The notes under the pieces: generated by a model
The model's input: the letters and a program-made list of their open reading frames with translations, nothing else
The model's database searches: none
What the model was told of the DNA's origin: nothing
Part shown: positions 53,878-62,671 of the stretch, one piece after another
Layout: each line of letters begins with the position of its first letter
Position numbering within the stretch: the stretch's first letter is position 1
Origin: Mycolicibacterium wolinskyi
GTDB lineage: Bacteria > Actinomycetota > Actinomycetes > Mycobacteriales > Mycobacteriaceae
Reading direction: 5' to 3'
Assembly: GCF_002101965.1 (NCBI RefSeq)
Contig: NZ_LQQA01000005.1
Span: 1-64,000 of the forward strand
DNA: 64,000 bases
Position numbers and translations under genes: made by a program

Positions 53878-55530
53878 GTGGCTCTGAACATTGCGGATCT
53901 TGCCGAGCACGCCATCGACGCGGTGCCTGACCGTGTCGCGCTGATCTCGGGCGACGAACAGCTGACGTATGGGCAGTTGGAGGAGAAAGCCAACCGCCTC
54001 GCCCACTACCTGATCGAGCAGGGCGTCAAGAAGGACGACAAGGTCGGCCTATATTGCCGCAACCGCATCGAGATCGTGATCGCGATGCTGGGCATCGTCA
54101 AAGCCGGCGCGATTCTGGTCAACGTCAACTTCCGCTACGTCGAGGGCGAGCTGAAGTATCTGTTCGACAACTCGGACATGGTCGCGCTCGTGCACGAGCG
54201 TCGCTACGCCGACCGGGTGGCCAACGTCCTGCCCGAGACCCCGAACGTCAAGACGATCCTGGTCGTGGAAGACGGTTCGGATGACGATTATCAGCGCTAC
54301 GGCGGCGTCGAGTTCTACTCCGCCATCGCCGACAGCTCGCCCGAGCGCGACTTCGGACCGCGCAGCGAGGACGACATCTACCTGCTCTACACCGGTGGCA
54401 CCACCGGATTCCCGAAGGGCGTGATGTGGCGCCACGAGGACATCTACCGGGTGCTGTTCGGCGGGACCGACTTCGCGACCGGTGAACCGGTCGCCGACGA
54501 GTACGGCCTGGCCAAGCAGGCCGCCGCCGGGCCGCCGATGATCCGCTACCCGATCCCGCCGATGATCCACGGCGCGACGCAGTCGGCGACCTGGATGGCA
54601 CTGTTCTCCGGCGGAACCGTGCTGCTGACACCGGAATTCAACGCCGAAGAGGTCTGGCAGGCCATCCACGACCACAAGGTCAACCTGCTGTTCTTCACCG
54701 GCGACGCGATGGCCCGCCCGCTGCTGGACGCGCTGCTCGCCGCGCAGGCCAACGGCACCGAGTACGACCTGTCGAGCCTGTTCCTGCTCGCGAGCACGGC
54801 CGCGTTGTTCTCGACGAGCCTCAAGGAGAAGTTCCTCGAGCTGCTGCCCAACCGCGTCATCACCGACTCGATCGGATCGTCGGAGACGGGCTTCGGCGGC
54901 ACGAGCATCGTCGCCAAGGGGCAGTCGCACACCGGTGGCCCGCGCGTGACCATCGACAAGAACACCGTCGTACTCGACGAGGACGGCAACGAGGTCAAGC
55001 CCGGCTCGGGCGTGCGTGGTGTGATCGCCAAGCGCGGCCACATTCCGGTCGGCTACTTCAAGGACGAGAAGAAGACTGCCGAGACGTTCAAGACGATCAA
55101 CGGTGTGCGCTATGCGATTCCCGGCGACTACGCCGAGGTCGAAGCCGACGGCAGCGTGACGATGCTGGGCCGTGGCTCGGTTTCGATCAACTCCGGTGGC
55201 GAGAAGATCTACCCCGAAGAGGTCGAGGCCGCGCTCAAGGGGCATCCCGACGTGTTCGACGCGCTTGTGGTCGGTGTGCCGGATCCGCGGTTCGGCCAGC
55301 ACGTCGCAGCCGTCGTCCAGGCCAGGGAGGGCACCCGCCCGTCGCTGGCCGAGCTCGACGCGTTCGTGCGCACCGAGATCGCGGGATACAAAGTGCCGCG
55401 CAGCCTTTGGCTGGTCGACGAGGTCAAGCGCTCGCCCGCGGGCAAGCCCGACTACCGGTGGGCCAAGGACACCACCGAGGAGCGCCCCGCCGATGAGGTG
55501 CACGCCAATCACGTGGGAGCGAATTCGTAA
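53878..55530 (+). CDS. fadD19: Steroid-CoA ligase FadD19
   Basis: This 550-residue acyl-CoA synthetase activates the C26 acid of cholesterol-type side chains; in Rhodococcus its orthologue is essential for C24-branched sterols. Motifs are YTGGTTGFPKGVMWRHED (ATP binding), DSIGSSETGFGG, IPGDYAEVEADGSV and GSVSINSGGEKIYPEEVE, with the catalytic lysine in SPAGKPDYRW. The GTG at 53878 right after the KstR box begins the conserved NIADLAEHAIDAVPDR segment; the very long upstream open frame is antisense to echA19. Its stop overlaps the next start by one base (TAATG). Confidence 0.96.
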   Translation: MALNIADLAEHAIDAVPDRVALISGDEQLTYGQLEEKANRLAHYLIEQGVKKDDKVGLYCRNRIEIVIAMLGIVKAGAILVNVNFRYVEGELKYLFDNSDMVALVHERRYADRVANVLPETPNVKTILVVEDGSDDDYQRYGGVEFYSAIADSSPERDFGPRSEDDIYLLYTGGTTGFPKGVMWRHEDIYRVLFGGTDFATGEPVADEYGLAKQAAAGPPMIRYPIPPMIHGATQSATWMALFSGGTVLLTPEFNAEEVWQAIHDHKVNLLFFTGDAMARPLLDALLAAQANGTEYDLSSLFLLASTAALFSTSLKEKFLELLPNRVITDSIGSSETGFGGTSIVAKGQSHTGGPRVTIDKNTVVLDEDGNEVKPGSGVRGVIAKRGHIPVGYFKDEKKTAETFKTINGVRYAIPGDYAEVEADGSVTMLGRGSVSINSGGEKIYPEEVEAALKGHPDVFDALVVGVPDPRFGQHVAAVVQAREGTRPSLAELDAFVRTEIAGYKVPRSLWLVDEVKRSPAGKPDYRWAKDTTEERPADEVHANHVGANS

Positions 55531-56651
55531 TGCGTACTGAACTCTGCGACCGGTTCGGGATCGAATACCCGATCTTCGTCTTCACCCCGTCGGAGAAGGT
55601 GGCCGCCGCGGTCAGCAAGGCCGGCGGGCTCGGCGTGCTCGGCTGCGTGCGGTTCAACGACGCCGACGACCTCGAGAACGTCCTGCAGTGGATGGATGCC
55701 AACACCGACGGCAAGCCCTACGGCGTCGACGTGGTCATGCCCGCCAAGGTGCCGACCGAGGGCACGGCCGTCGACATCAACAAACTCATCCCGCAGAGCC
55801 ATCGCGACTTCGTCGCGAAAACCCTTGCCGATCTTGGTGTTCCGCCGCTTCCCGAGGACGAGGAACGCAACGAGGGCGTGCTGGGCTGGCTGCACTCGGT
55901 GGCCCGCAGCCATGTCGAGGTCGCGCTCAAGCATCCGATCAAGCTGATCGCCAACGCGCTTGGCTCACCGCCCAACGACGTCATCGAGCAGGCACACGCG
56001 GCCGGTGTCCCGGTGGCGGCGCTGGCAGGCAGCGCCAAGCACGCACTGCGCCACGTCGAGAACGGTGTGGACATCGTCGTCGCACAGGGACATGAGGCCG
56101 GCGGGCACACCGGTGAGATCGGCTCGATGGTCCTGTGGCCGGAAATCGTTGACGCTCTTGACGGTAAGGCGCCCGTGTTGGCGGCGGGCGGCATCGGTAC
56201 CGGCAAGCAGGTCGCGGCGGCGCTCGCGCTCGGTGCGTCGGGGGTGTGGATGGGATCGGCGTTCCTGACCTCGGCCGAGTACGACCTCGGCCACCGGCTG
56301 CCCGGCGGGACCTCCACGATCCAGGAGGCGCTGCTGCGGGCAGGCACCGCCGACACCGTGCGCCGCAAGATCTACACCGGCAAGCCGGCCCGGCTGCTCA
56401 AGACCAAGTGGACCGACGCCTGGGATGCCCCGGACGCGCCTGAGCCGCTGCCGATGCCGCTGCAGAACATCCTCGTCAGCGAGGCACACCAGCGCATGAA
56501 CGAGTCGGACAACCCCGACACCGTCTCGATGCCGGTGGGCCAGATCGTCGGCCGCATGAACGAGATCCGCCCGGTCGCCGACATCATCGGCGAACTCGTG
56601 GCCGGGTTCGAGCAAGCCACCAAGCGGCTGGACGGAATCGCGGGAAGCTGA
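55530..56651 (+). CDS. Nitronate monooxygenase-like FMN flavoprotein
   Basis: The 373-residue TIM-barrel protein belongs to the 2-nitropropane dioxygenase/NMO family. Diagnostic parts are SKAGGLGVLGC, VAQGHEAGGHTGEIG with the active-site histidine region, and PVLAAGGIGTGKQVAAALALGASGV for phosphate binding. It is translationally coupled to fadD19 and so almost certainly KstR-controlled. Members in sterol loci (for example IpdC, Rv3553) act on steroid-CoA double bonds rather than nitronates; a similar role is likely here. Confidence 0.88.
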   Translation: MRTELCDRFGIEYPIFVFTPSEKVAAAVSKAGGLGVLGCVRFNDADDLENVLQWMDANTDGKPYGVDVVMPAKVPTEGTAVDINKLIPQSHRDFVAKTLADLGVPPLPEDEERNEGVLGWLHSVARSHVEVALKHPIKLIANALGSPPNDVIEQAHAAGVPVAALAGSAKHALRHVENGVDIVVAQGHEAGGHTGEIGSMVLWPEIVDALDGKAPVLAAGGIGTGKQVAAALALGASGVWMGSAFLTSAEYDLGHRLPGGTSTIQEALLRAGTADTVRRKIYTGKPARLLKTKWTDAWDAPDAPEPLPMPLQNILVSEAHQRMNESDNPDTVSMPVGQIVGRMNEIRPVADIIGELVAGFEQATKRLDGIAGS

Positions 56652-56654
56652 GGT

Positions 56655-57164
56655 TCAGACGCCGGTCGCGCCGTCGATGCTTTCGCGGATGAGGTCGGCG
56701 TGCCCGCAATGGCGGGCGTATTCGGCGATCATGTGGGTGTAGATCCAGCGCAGCGTCACCTCACTGCCCATGAACGGGCTCGTGTCGTCGAGCGCGCGGC
56801 CGGCGCAGTTGGCTTTCGACTGCTCGATCTCGGATTGCCATCGGGCGTATGCGGTTTCGAAGTCGATGTCGATGGCGGGATCGAAGCCGCCGTCATGGCC
56901 TTCCGTCGAGCGCGGACCGTAGATCGACGGCACCTCTTCACCGATCAGCACCCGGCGGAACCAGTTCCGCTCGACCTCGGTCTCGTGCTGCACGATGCCC
57001 ATGAGGGTCAACGAGGACGGCGGCACCGCGGCCGTGCGCAACTGCTGTTCGGACAGTCCGGCACACTTCGCCGCGAGGGTCGCGCGGTAGAAGTCGAGCC
57101 AGCTCTCCAGCGTGGCGCGTTCGTCGCCGGCGAGCGGCGGTGTGCTGCGTTCGACCGTGCTCAC
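56655..57164 (-). CDS. DinB-family (DUF664) protein
   Basis: This 169-residue four-helix-bundle protein has the three-histidine metal site of the DinB/YfiT group: GIVQHETEVERNWF and, at the C-terminus, HMIAEYARHCGHADLIRE. Family members include mycothiol- or bacillithiol-dependent transferases. The start was set at GTG 57164, overlapping the aldehyde dehydrogenase stop as GTGA. The convergent neighbour ends three bases away. Confidence 0.87.
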   Translation of the reverse strand: MSTVERSTPPLAGDERATLESWLDFYRATLAAKCAGLSEQQLRTAAVPPSSLTLMGIVQHETEVERNWFRRVLIGEEVPSIYGPRSTEGHDGGFDPAIDIDFETAYARWQSEIEQSKANCAGRALDDTSPFMGSEVTLRWIYTHMIAEYARHCGHADLIRESIDGATGV

Positions 57165-58714
57165 CGCCCGGGCAGTTTCTGCACGGCCTGGATCATCGGC
57201 GTGAGGGCCTTCTGCCACAACGTCTGCGATATACCCAGCGGCGGATCGAGATTGAGGACGCGAGCCGTCGAGACCGTTTGGGATTCGGTGTATTTGAGGA
57301 TGCCGTCGACCCCGTGCCTGCGGCCGACGCCGGAGGCTTTCATGCCGCCCATCGGCGCCGCGGTGCTGCCGAACGCGAGTGCGTAACCCTCGTCGACATT
57401 GACGGTGCCGGAGTTGATCCGGGTCGCGATCGCCTCACCTTCGGCCTTGCTGGCCGCCCACACGCTGGCGTTGAGCCCGTATTCGGTGTCATTGGCCTTC
57501 TCGATGGCCTCGTCGACCGAATCGACCGGGTAGATCGAGACGAGCGGGCCGAAGGTTTCGTTTCGTGCGCATTCCATCTCGTCGGTGACGCCCGACAGCA
57601 CCGTCGGCTCGTAGAACAGCGGCCCGATGTCGGGCCGGGCGTTGCCGCCCGCGATCACCTTGGCGCCCTTGACCTTTGCGTCGTCGACATGCCCCGATAC
57701 GGTCTTGACCTGGTCCTCGGAGATCAGGCTGCCCATGTCGGCGGTGAAGTCATAGGCCGGCGACAGCTTCATGTTGCGGACCTGCTCGCCGAACTTCGCG
57801 GTGAACTCGTCGGCGATGTCGCGCTCGACGTAGATGCGTTCGATCGAGATGCACAGCTGGCCGGCGTTGGAGAAGCACGCCCGGGTCGCGGCTTTCGCGG
57901 CGACATCGAGGTTGGCGCCCTTCGCGACGATCATCGGGTTCTTGCCGCCGAGCTCGGCGGAGAAGCCGATCAGCCGGCGCCCGCACTGCTCGGCCAGTGA
58001 CCGTCCGGTGGCCGTGGAGCCGGTGAACATCAGGTAATCGCAGTTCTCCACGATCGCGGTGCCCACGACCGACCCCGGACCGGGGACGACCGCGAACAGG
58101 TCGCGGGGTAGACCCGCCTCATACAGCAGTTCGGCATTGGCGAGGGTGCAGTACGGCGTCTGGCTGTCGGGCTTCACGACGACGGCGTTGCCGGCGAGCA
58201 GGGCCGGAATCGAATCCGAGATCGACAGAGTCATGGGGTAGTTCCACGGTGAGATGACGCCGACCACGCCTTTGGGGTGGTGGTTGACGACGGTCTTGAC
58301 CACGCCCGGGAGCAGGCCCTGAACCCGCTTGGGTGCCAGCAGCTTTGCGGCCTGCCGCGCGTAGTAGCGCGAGTTCAGCATGATGTCGACGAGCTCTTCC
58401 TGCGCGGCCGAGCGGGCCTTGCCGGTCTCGGCCTGGGCCACGTCCATCAGGAAGTCGCGATTCTTGGCGACGAGTTCGCGGAACCGCTCGATGATCGCGC
58501 ACCGCTCCCTGACCGGCCGCTTGGCCCAGGCCACCTGAGCGGCGCGGGCCTTGGCGAAGGCGGCCGTGACGTCCTCGGCGGTGCCGACCGGGATGGTGGT
58601 CAGCTCGCGGCCGGTGAAGACCTCCTCGATCGATCTCGACTGGCGGGCATCGACGTCTTCGATCGCGACGAGCTTGCGGAGCCGGGCGAAGTCCGCGGCG
58701 GACGGAGCGGGCAT
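57161..58714 (-). CDS. gabD2: Succinate-semialdehyde dehydrogenase (NADP+), GabD2-like
   Basis: The 517-residue aldehyde dehydrogenase has SPWNYPMTLSI, MFTGSTATGRSLAEQ (cofactor loop), FSAELGGKNPMIV with the general-base glutamate, and NAGQLCISIERIYV with the nucleophile cysteine. Length and sequence match mycobacterial GabD2 (Rv1731), which oxidises succinic semialdehyde to succinate. No KstR box precedes it. It is cotranscribed with the DinB-like gene. Confidence 0.92.
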   Translation of the reverse strand: MPAPSAADFARLRKLVAIEDVDARQSRSIEEVFTGRELTTIPVGTAEDVTAAFAKARAAQVAWAKRPVRERCAIIERFRELVAKNRDFLMDVAQAETGKARSAAQEELVDIMLNSRYYARQAAKLLAPKRVQGLLPGVVKTVVNHHPKGVVGVISPWNYPMTLSISDSIPALLAGNAVVVKPDSQTPYCTLANAELLYEAGLPRDLFAVVPGPGSVVGTAIVENCDYLMFTGSTATGRSLAEQCGRRLIGFSAELGGKNPMIVAKGANLDVAAKAATRACFSNAGQLCISIERIYVERDIADEFTAKFGEQVRNMKLSPAYDFTADMGSLISEDQVKTVSGHVDDAKVKGAKVIAGGNARPDIGPLFYEPTVLSGVTDEMECARNETFGPLVSIYPVDSVDEAIEKANDTEYGLNASVWAASKAEGEAIATRINSGTVNVDEGYALAFGSTAAPMGGMKASGVGRRHGVDGILKYTESQTVSTARVLNLDPPLGISQTLWQKALTPMIQAVQKLPGR

Positions 58715-58841
58715 GGCTGACCCTCCCTACTGGCGAGTAACTAGCGGTTACGGTCAACCTACTCGGGAACCGCCGGTCGACCAAGGGCCGCCTGTCCGAT
58801 CTGTTCACGACATCGGGCTTCTCGCGTCATAGCCTGCGGAT

Positions 58842-59237
58842 ATGGCTATCCAACCGATATCGGCGGTCGTTGAGATCGTCGCCAGAGACCTGTCCCGCGC
58901 CGTCGAGTTCTACCGGCTTCTCGGCCTGGACGTGCCCGATCCCGACGGTCCGCACGTCGAGGTGGTGCTGCCGGGCGGCAACAAACTCGCGTTCGACACC
59001 GAGGAGGTGATCGCGGGTATGCACCCCGGCTGGACTCCGCCGACCAGTTCCGGACGCGTCGCGATCGCGTTCGGCCTGAACACGCCGTCCGATGTCGACG
59101 AACTCTACGAACGCCTCACCGCGGCCGGCCATCCCGGCACGCTCAAACCGTTTGACGCGCCGTGGGGGCAGCGCTACGCGACTGTCGAGGATCCCGACGG
59201 CACATCGGTCGATCTGTACGCGCCGCTGGCGAGCTGA
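58842..59237 (+). CDS. VOC/glyoxalase-fold protein
   Basis: The 131-residue protein shows paired beta-alpha-beta modules of the vicinal oxygen chelate fold (SAVVEIVARDLSRAVEFYRL and, in the second half, DELYERLTAAGHPG...RYATVEDPDGTSVDLYAP). Such proteins bind a metal for dioxygenase, isomerase or resistance functions; no specific activity can be named. Its last 64 bases overlap the end of the opposing AraC-type gene. Confidence 0.88.
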   Translation: MAIQPISAVVEIVARDLSRAVEFYRLLGLDVPDPDGPHVEVVLPGGNKLAFDTEEVIAGMHPGWTPPTSSGRVAIAFGLNTPSDVDELYERLTAAGHPGTLKPFDAPWGQRYATVEDPDGTSVDLYAPLAS

Positions 59238-59890
59238 CGCAGCGGAACGCCGGCCAGATCGCGAACCTCGCGGTGCAGGTGCGGCTGATCGGCGTAGCCG
59301 GCCTGCGCCGCGACATCGGCGGCAGGCAGTCCGGTGCTCAGCAGCCGCACGGCCCGCCGAAACCGCAACACGCGCCGCAGCATCGCCGGCCCGTAGCCGT
59401 AGACCGCCGCACACTGGCGTTGCAGTGTGCGATTCGACCAGCCGGTCGCACGCGCGATGTCGCCGACAGCCGCCCCGTCGGCGAGCCGGTTCGTCACCTC
59501 GCGCAGCGTCGGCAACGACCACGGCGCGGTCGCGGTGCCTTGCCTGCCGGACGCGAGGTCGGCCGTGAGTTCGTACAGTGAGCGGTCGCCGCGGACCGTG
59601 CGGAGGTCGTGCAGTGGCACCCGGATGTTTCGCACCTCGGCAGCCGGGACGCCGAGCAGCCGTGGCAACACGCCTGGCCGGAACCGCAGGCCCTGTATGG
59701 GATGCGGGCTGCCCGCGGCGAGGTAGGCGGTGGTATCGGGGCCTGCCACGATGGTCTGGTCACCGGAACGGATCAAGTCCATGCAGCCGTCGGGCAGCAC
59801 CCGGCCGGGCTCGACGCGCCCGGTGCGGGTCCAGCTGCATTCCACGAGGGCGGCCAGCTCAGGCGGCGGAGACTGCTCGCGGTAGCCCAC
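59174..59890 (-). CDS. AraC-family transcriptional regulator
   Basis: The 238-residue protein has a C-terminal pair of helix-turn-helix units (NRLADGAAVGDIARATGWSN and TGLPAADVAAQAGYADQPHL) and an N-terminal DUF6597-like sensor part (MDLIRSGDQTIVAGP). Start is placed at GTG 59890 because the long upstream extension reads antisense to the TetR gene. It is divergent from the TetR-family gene and may regulate the VOC gene it overlaps. Confidence 0.85.
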   Translation of the reverse strand: MGYREQSPPPELAALVECSWTRTGRVEPGRVLPDGCMDLIRSGDQTIVAGPDTTAYLAAGSPHPIQGLRFRPGVLPRLLGVPAAEVRNIRVPLHDLRTVRGDRSLYELTADLASGRQGTATAPWSLPTLREVTNRLADGAAVGDIARATGWSNRTLQRQCAAVYGYGPAMLRRVLRFRRAVRLLSTGLPAADVAAQAGYADQPHLHREVRDLAGVPLRQLASGAYRSTDVPSGSSTVA

Positions 59891-59932
59891 AGACCCGACG
59901 GTACCCGCGTGGCCATGCGGTTGAATCGGGGC

Positions 59933-60487
59933 ATGACCGGGCGTCCACGCGACACGTCGATCGACGAACGGGTGCTGGCCGCGACGCGGGAGTTGCTCGT
60001 CGAGGTCGGCTGGGACGATCTGAGTGTCCGGCTGGTCGCCGCCCGCGCGGGTGTCGGGCGTTCGAGCCTGAACCGGCGCTGGTCGTCGAAGGCAGAACTG
60101 GTGCTGCACGCCATATTCGGCGAGTCGCCGGACATGTCGCCGTTCGAGGGCACCGATCTCACCGGCTGGATCGAGTGGGTGGTGCGCGGCAGTCACGAAC
60201 TGTTCAGCAGGCCCGACCTCTACGAGGCGGTGCCGGGATTGCTGTTGGCGCTGCGCGAGAACCACGAGTTGCGCACCGCGCTGTGGCGCGAGTTCAGCGG
60301 CCCGGCGATCACGATGTTCGCCGAGCAGGGATACGGAAGTGAAGCGGACGCGCGGGCCGCGCTGGCAATGGCGGCCGGGGCGGCGTTGTTCGTCACCACG
60401 GTTGCCGTAGACGACGATTCGCCCGCGCTGCAAGGCCACCTGGTGCGGTTGCTGTGTTCCGCGCTGGGCGCCTCACCCCCCGATTGA
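59933..60487 (+). CDS. TetR-family transcriptional regulator
   Basis: The 184-residue repressor has an N-terminal helix-turn-helix (LSVRLVAARAGVGRSSLNRRW) and an all-helical ligand domain. ATG at 59933 was chosen; ATG 59915 would add six residues. The 42-base gap to the divergent AraC gene probably contains shared control sites. The last 15 bases overlap the convergent epimerase gene, which it may control. The ligand is unknown. Confidence 0.87.
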   Translation: MTGRPRDTSIDERVLAATRELLVEVGWDDLSVRLVAARAGVGRSSLNRRWSSKAELVLHAIFGESPDMSPFEGTDLTGWIEWVVRGSHELFSRPDLYEAVPGLLLALRENHELRTALWREFSGPAITMFAEQGYGSEADARAALAMAAGAALFVTTVAVDDDSPALQGHLVRLLCSALGASPPD

Positions 60488-61444
60488 CTCCAGGATCGCC
60501 GCCTGCGGTGAGCGCCAGCTGTCGATCGAGAGTTCAGCGCGGGTGTGGCCGTCATCGGTCGGGGTCGCGGCGGTCAACAGCATCGCCGCCTCATGGCTGA
60601 GACCGTCACCGAGCGGCAACGCCCCGCCGATGAGATCCGAACACCAGCCAATCGCCCGGAAAGCCTTTGGCGACAGCGGGATTCGCCGGATCCGTAAACC
60701 CGATCCCTGCTGCAGGGTGTCGATCATGTCGTCGAAGCTCACCATGGTGCCGCCGCACACATAGCGCCGTGGGCCGCGTCCGGGTTGCATGAGCCTGATG
60801 TGGACGTCGGCGACGTCGCGCACGTCGATCATCTGCATCCCGCCCCGCAGCCGAGGCGCGACCCGCGCGCGCACGATCGGTGCCCAACCCCGCTCCGTCA
60901 CGCCCGGGGCGGTCCAATAGGCCGGGCCCACCACGCTGGACGGATACGTGACGACGACGGGCGCGCCTGCGCGCTGCAACCGCCGCGCGACCCGGTCGGC
61001 GTATGCCTTCGTCTGCGCGTACGGGCTTCGTCCCGGTGCGGTGGGGGTGTCGCGCGAGATCACGCCGTCCGGCGGCGGGAACAGTGCGCTGTAGCTGCTC
61101 ACCGAGACAATGGGATCCAGCCCGGCCGCGACGGCGCGCGTCAGCACCGCCTCGGTCGCGTAAGCGTTGATCTGCCACATCAATTCGGTGCGACGGCGGT
61201 CGGTGCCGACCACGCCCGCGGCATGGATCACGGCATCGCAGCAGGACAGCAGCACGTCGACGGTGGCGGTGTCGCGGATGTCGCCCTCGATCACCGTGAT
61301 GTCTCCGGCATCGGCGAGGCGCTCGATCACCGCGTCGTCGACCCCCGGGATCGCCAGCAGACGCACCTCGTGCCCGGCTTCGAGCAGGCCTCGGACGATG
61401 TGGGCCCCCAGATAACCGGTTCCACCGGTCATGGCGATTCGCAC
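60473..61444 (-). CDS. NAD(P)-dependent epimerase/dehydratase-family protein (extended SDR)
   Basis: The 323-residue protein begins with MTGGTGYLGAHIVRGLLEAG and has VIHAAGVVG, VSVSSYSALF and SPYAQTKAYADRVARR with the catalytic Tyr and Lys. It looks like mycobacterial extended SDRs that act on lipid or steroid alcohols as often as on sugar nucleotides. GTG at 61444 has GAGGTG upstream. Divergent from the flavin oxidoreductase gene 34 bases away. Confidence 0.87.
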   Translation of the reverse strand: MRIAMTGGTGYLGAHIVRGLLEAGHEVRLLAIPGVDDAVIERLADAGDITVIEGDIRDTATVDVLLSCCDAVIHAAGVVGTDRRRTELMWQINAYATEAVLTRAVAAGLDPIVSVSSYSALFPPPDGVISRDTPTAPGRSPYAQTKAYADRVARRLQRAGAPVVVTYPSSVVGPAYWTAPGVTERGWAPIVRARVAPRLRGGMQMIDVRDVADVHIRLMQPGRGPRRYVCGGTMVSFDDMIDTLQQGSGLRIRRIPLSPKAFRAIGWCSDLIGGALPLGDGLSHEAAMLLTAATPTDDGHTRAELSIDSWRSPQAAILESIGG

Positions 61445-61477
61445 GATTCACCTCTCGTCGCGGCCTGCTATATTTCG

Positions 61478-62671
61478 ATGCCAATGGTATCGAAAGTGGA
61501 AAACTCGGTGGCAGCGGGGCCTTTCACGCCGATGGCCCTTGGTCCGTTGACGCTCAAGAACCGATTCGTCAAGGCCGCGACATTCGAAGGCGTGATGCCG
61601 CTCGGGCAGGTCACCGATGCGCTCGTCGACTTCCACGTCGAGGTCGCCAAGGGCGGTGCGGCGATGACGACCGTCGCATACTGCGCGATATCGCCCGGCG
61701 GCCGGGTGCATCGCGACACGATCGTGCTGGACGCCGAGCGCGCCCGGGCGCTGCGCCGGCTCACCGACGCGGTACACCGCGAAGGCGCCCTGGCCTGTGC
61801 GCAGATCGGGCACGCCGGCCTGGTGGCCAACACCCTGTCCAACCGCACGCCCTCGCTCGCACCGAGCACCCGGGTCAGCGCGCCCGCGATGGGCCTGGTG
61901 CGGGCCGCCACGCCCGAACAACTCGAGAAGGTTGTGGGACAGTTCGGAATCGCGGCCCGCAACGCCGTCGAGGCCGGGTTCGATGCCATCGAAATCCACA
62001 TGGGCCACGGCTATCTGCTGAGTTCGTTCTTCAGCCCCAATCTCAACAAGCGGACCGACGCCTACGGCGGAACCACCGCGCGGCGGGCCGAGCTGGCCCG
62101 GCGGGTGGCCGAAGAGGTCCGCACCGCCGTCGGCGAAAGCGTCGCCGTGACAGCCAAATTCAACATGGACGACGGCGTCGGCGGCGGATTCTGGCTCACC
62201 GACAGCCTGCCGACCGCCCAGTTCTTGGAGGCCGACGGTCACCTGGATGCGCTGCAGTTGACCGGCGGTAGCTCCCTGCTCAACCCGATGTATTACTTCC
62301 GCGGCCCGGTACCCCTCGACGAGTTCATCGCCTCCCAGCCTGCCGTGGTCGGACTGGGTTTGCGGGTGCTCGGCCGGCGGCTGTTCCGGGAGTACCCGTT
62401 CGAAGAGGCGTTCTTCCTGCCGCTGGCGCGCCAGTTCCGGGAGGCCTTGACGATGCCGCTGATGCTGCTCGGCGGGGTCAACGCGTTGGCGACGGCGCGC
62501 GACGCGGTCGCCGACGGATTCGAATTCGTCGCGATGGCCCGTGCGCTCCTGCGAGACCCTCAGCTGGTCAACCGCTTTCGCGGGCACGAGGCCACCTCGG
62601 GCCTGTGCGTGCACTGCATGAAATGCATGCCCACGGTATACAGCGGCACCCGCTGCGTGGTGCGCGGCTAG
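61478..62671 (+). CDS. Old-yellow-enzyme family NADH:flavin oxidoreductase
   Basis: The 397-residue TIM-barrel flavoprotein has the N-terminal PMALGPLTLKNRFVKAATFE, CAQIGHAGLVA, IEIHMGHGYLLSSFFSPNLN with the substrate-binding histidines, and YGGTTARRAELARRVAEEV. A cysteine cluster near the end (GLCVHCMKCMPTVYSGTRC) resembles the Fe-S motif of 2,4-dienoyl-CoA reductases, but the second, pyridine-nucleotide domain of those enzymes is absent. It probably reduces an activated C=C bond. ATG 61478 and 61484 are both possible starts. The stop shares a CTAG with the opposing ligase gene. Confidence 0.88.
   Translation: MPMVSKVENSVAAGPFTPMALGPLTLKNRFVKAATFEGVMPLGQVTDALVDFHVEVAKGGAAMTTVAYCAISPGGRVHRDTIVLDAERARALRRLTDAVHREGALACAQIGHAGLVANTLSNRTPSLAPSTRVSAPAMGLVRAATPEQLEKVVGQFGIAARNAVEAGFDAIEIHMGHGYLLSSFFSPNLNKRTDAYGGTTARRAELARRVAEEVRTAVGESVAVTAKFNMDDGVGGGFWLTDSLPTAQFLEADGHLDALQLTGGSSLLNPMYYFRGPVPLDEFIASQPAVVGLGLRVLGRRLFREYPFEEAFFLPLARQFREALTMPLMLLGGVNALATARDAVADGFEFVAMARALLRDPQLVNRFRGHEATSGLCVHCMKCMPTVYSGTRCVVRG

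Noticed and set aside
59891..60439. N-terminal extension of the AraC-type gene
   Set aside because: It is antisense to the TetR gene and low in hydrophobic residues; GTG 59890 gives a normal-sized regulator.
60785..61477. N-terminal extension of the old-yellow-enzyme gene
   Set aside because: It is antisense to the epimerase gene; the flavin-binding fold begins after 61478.
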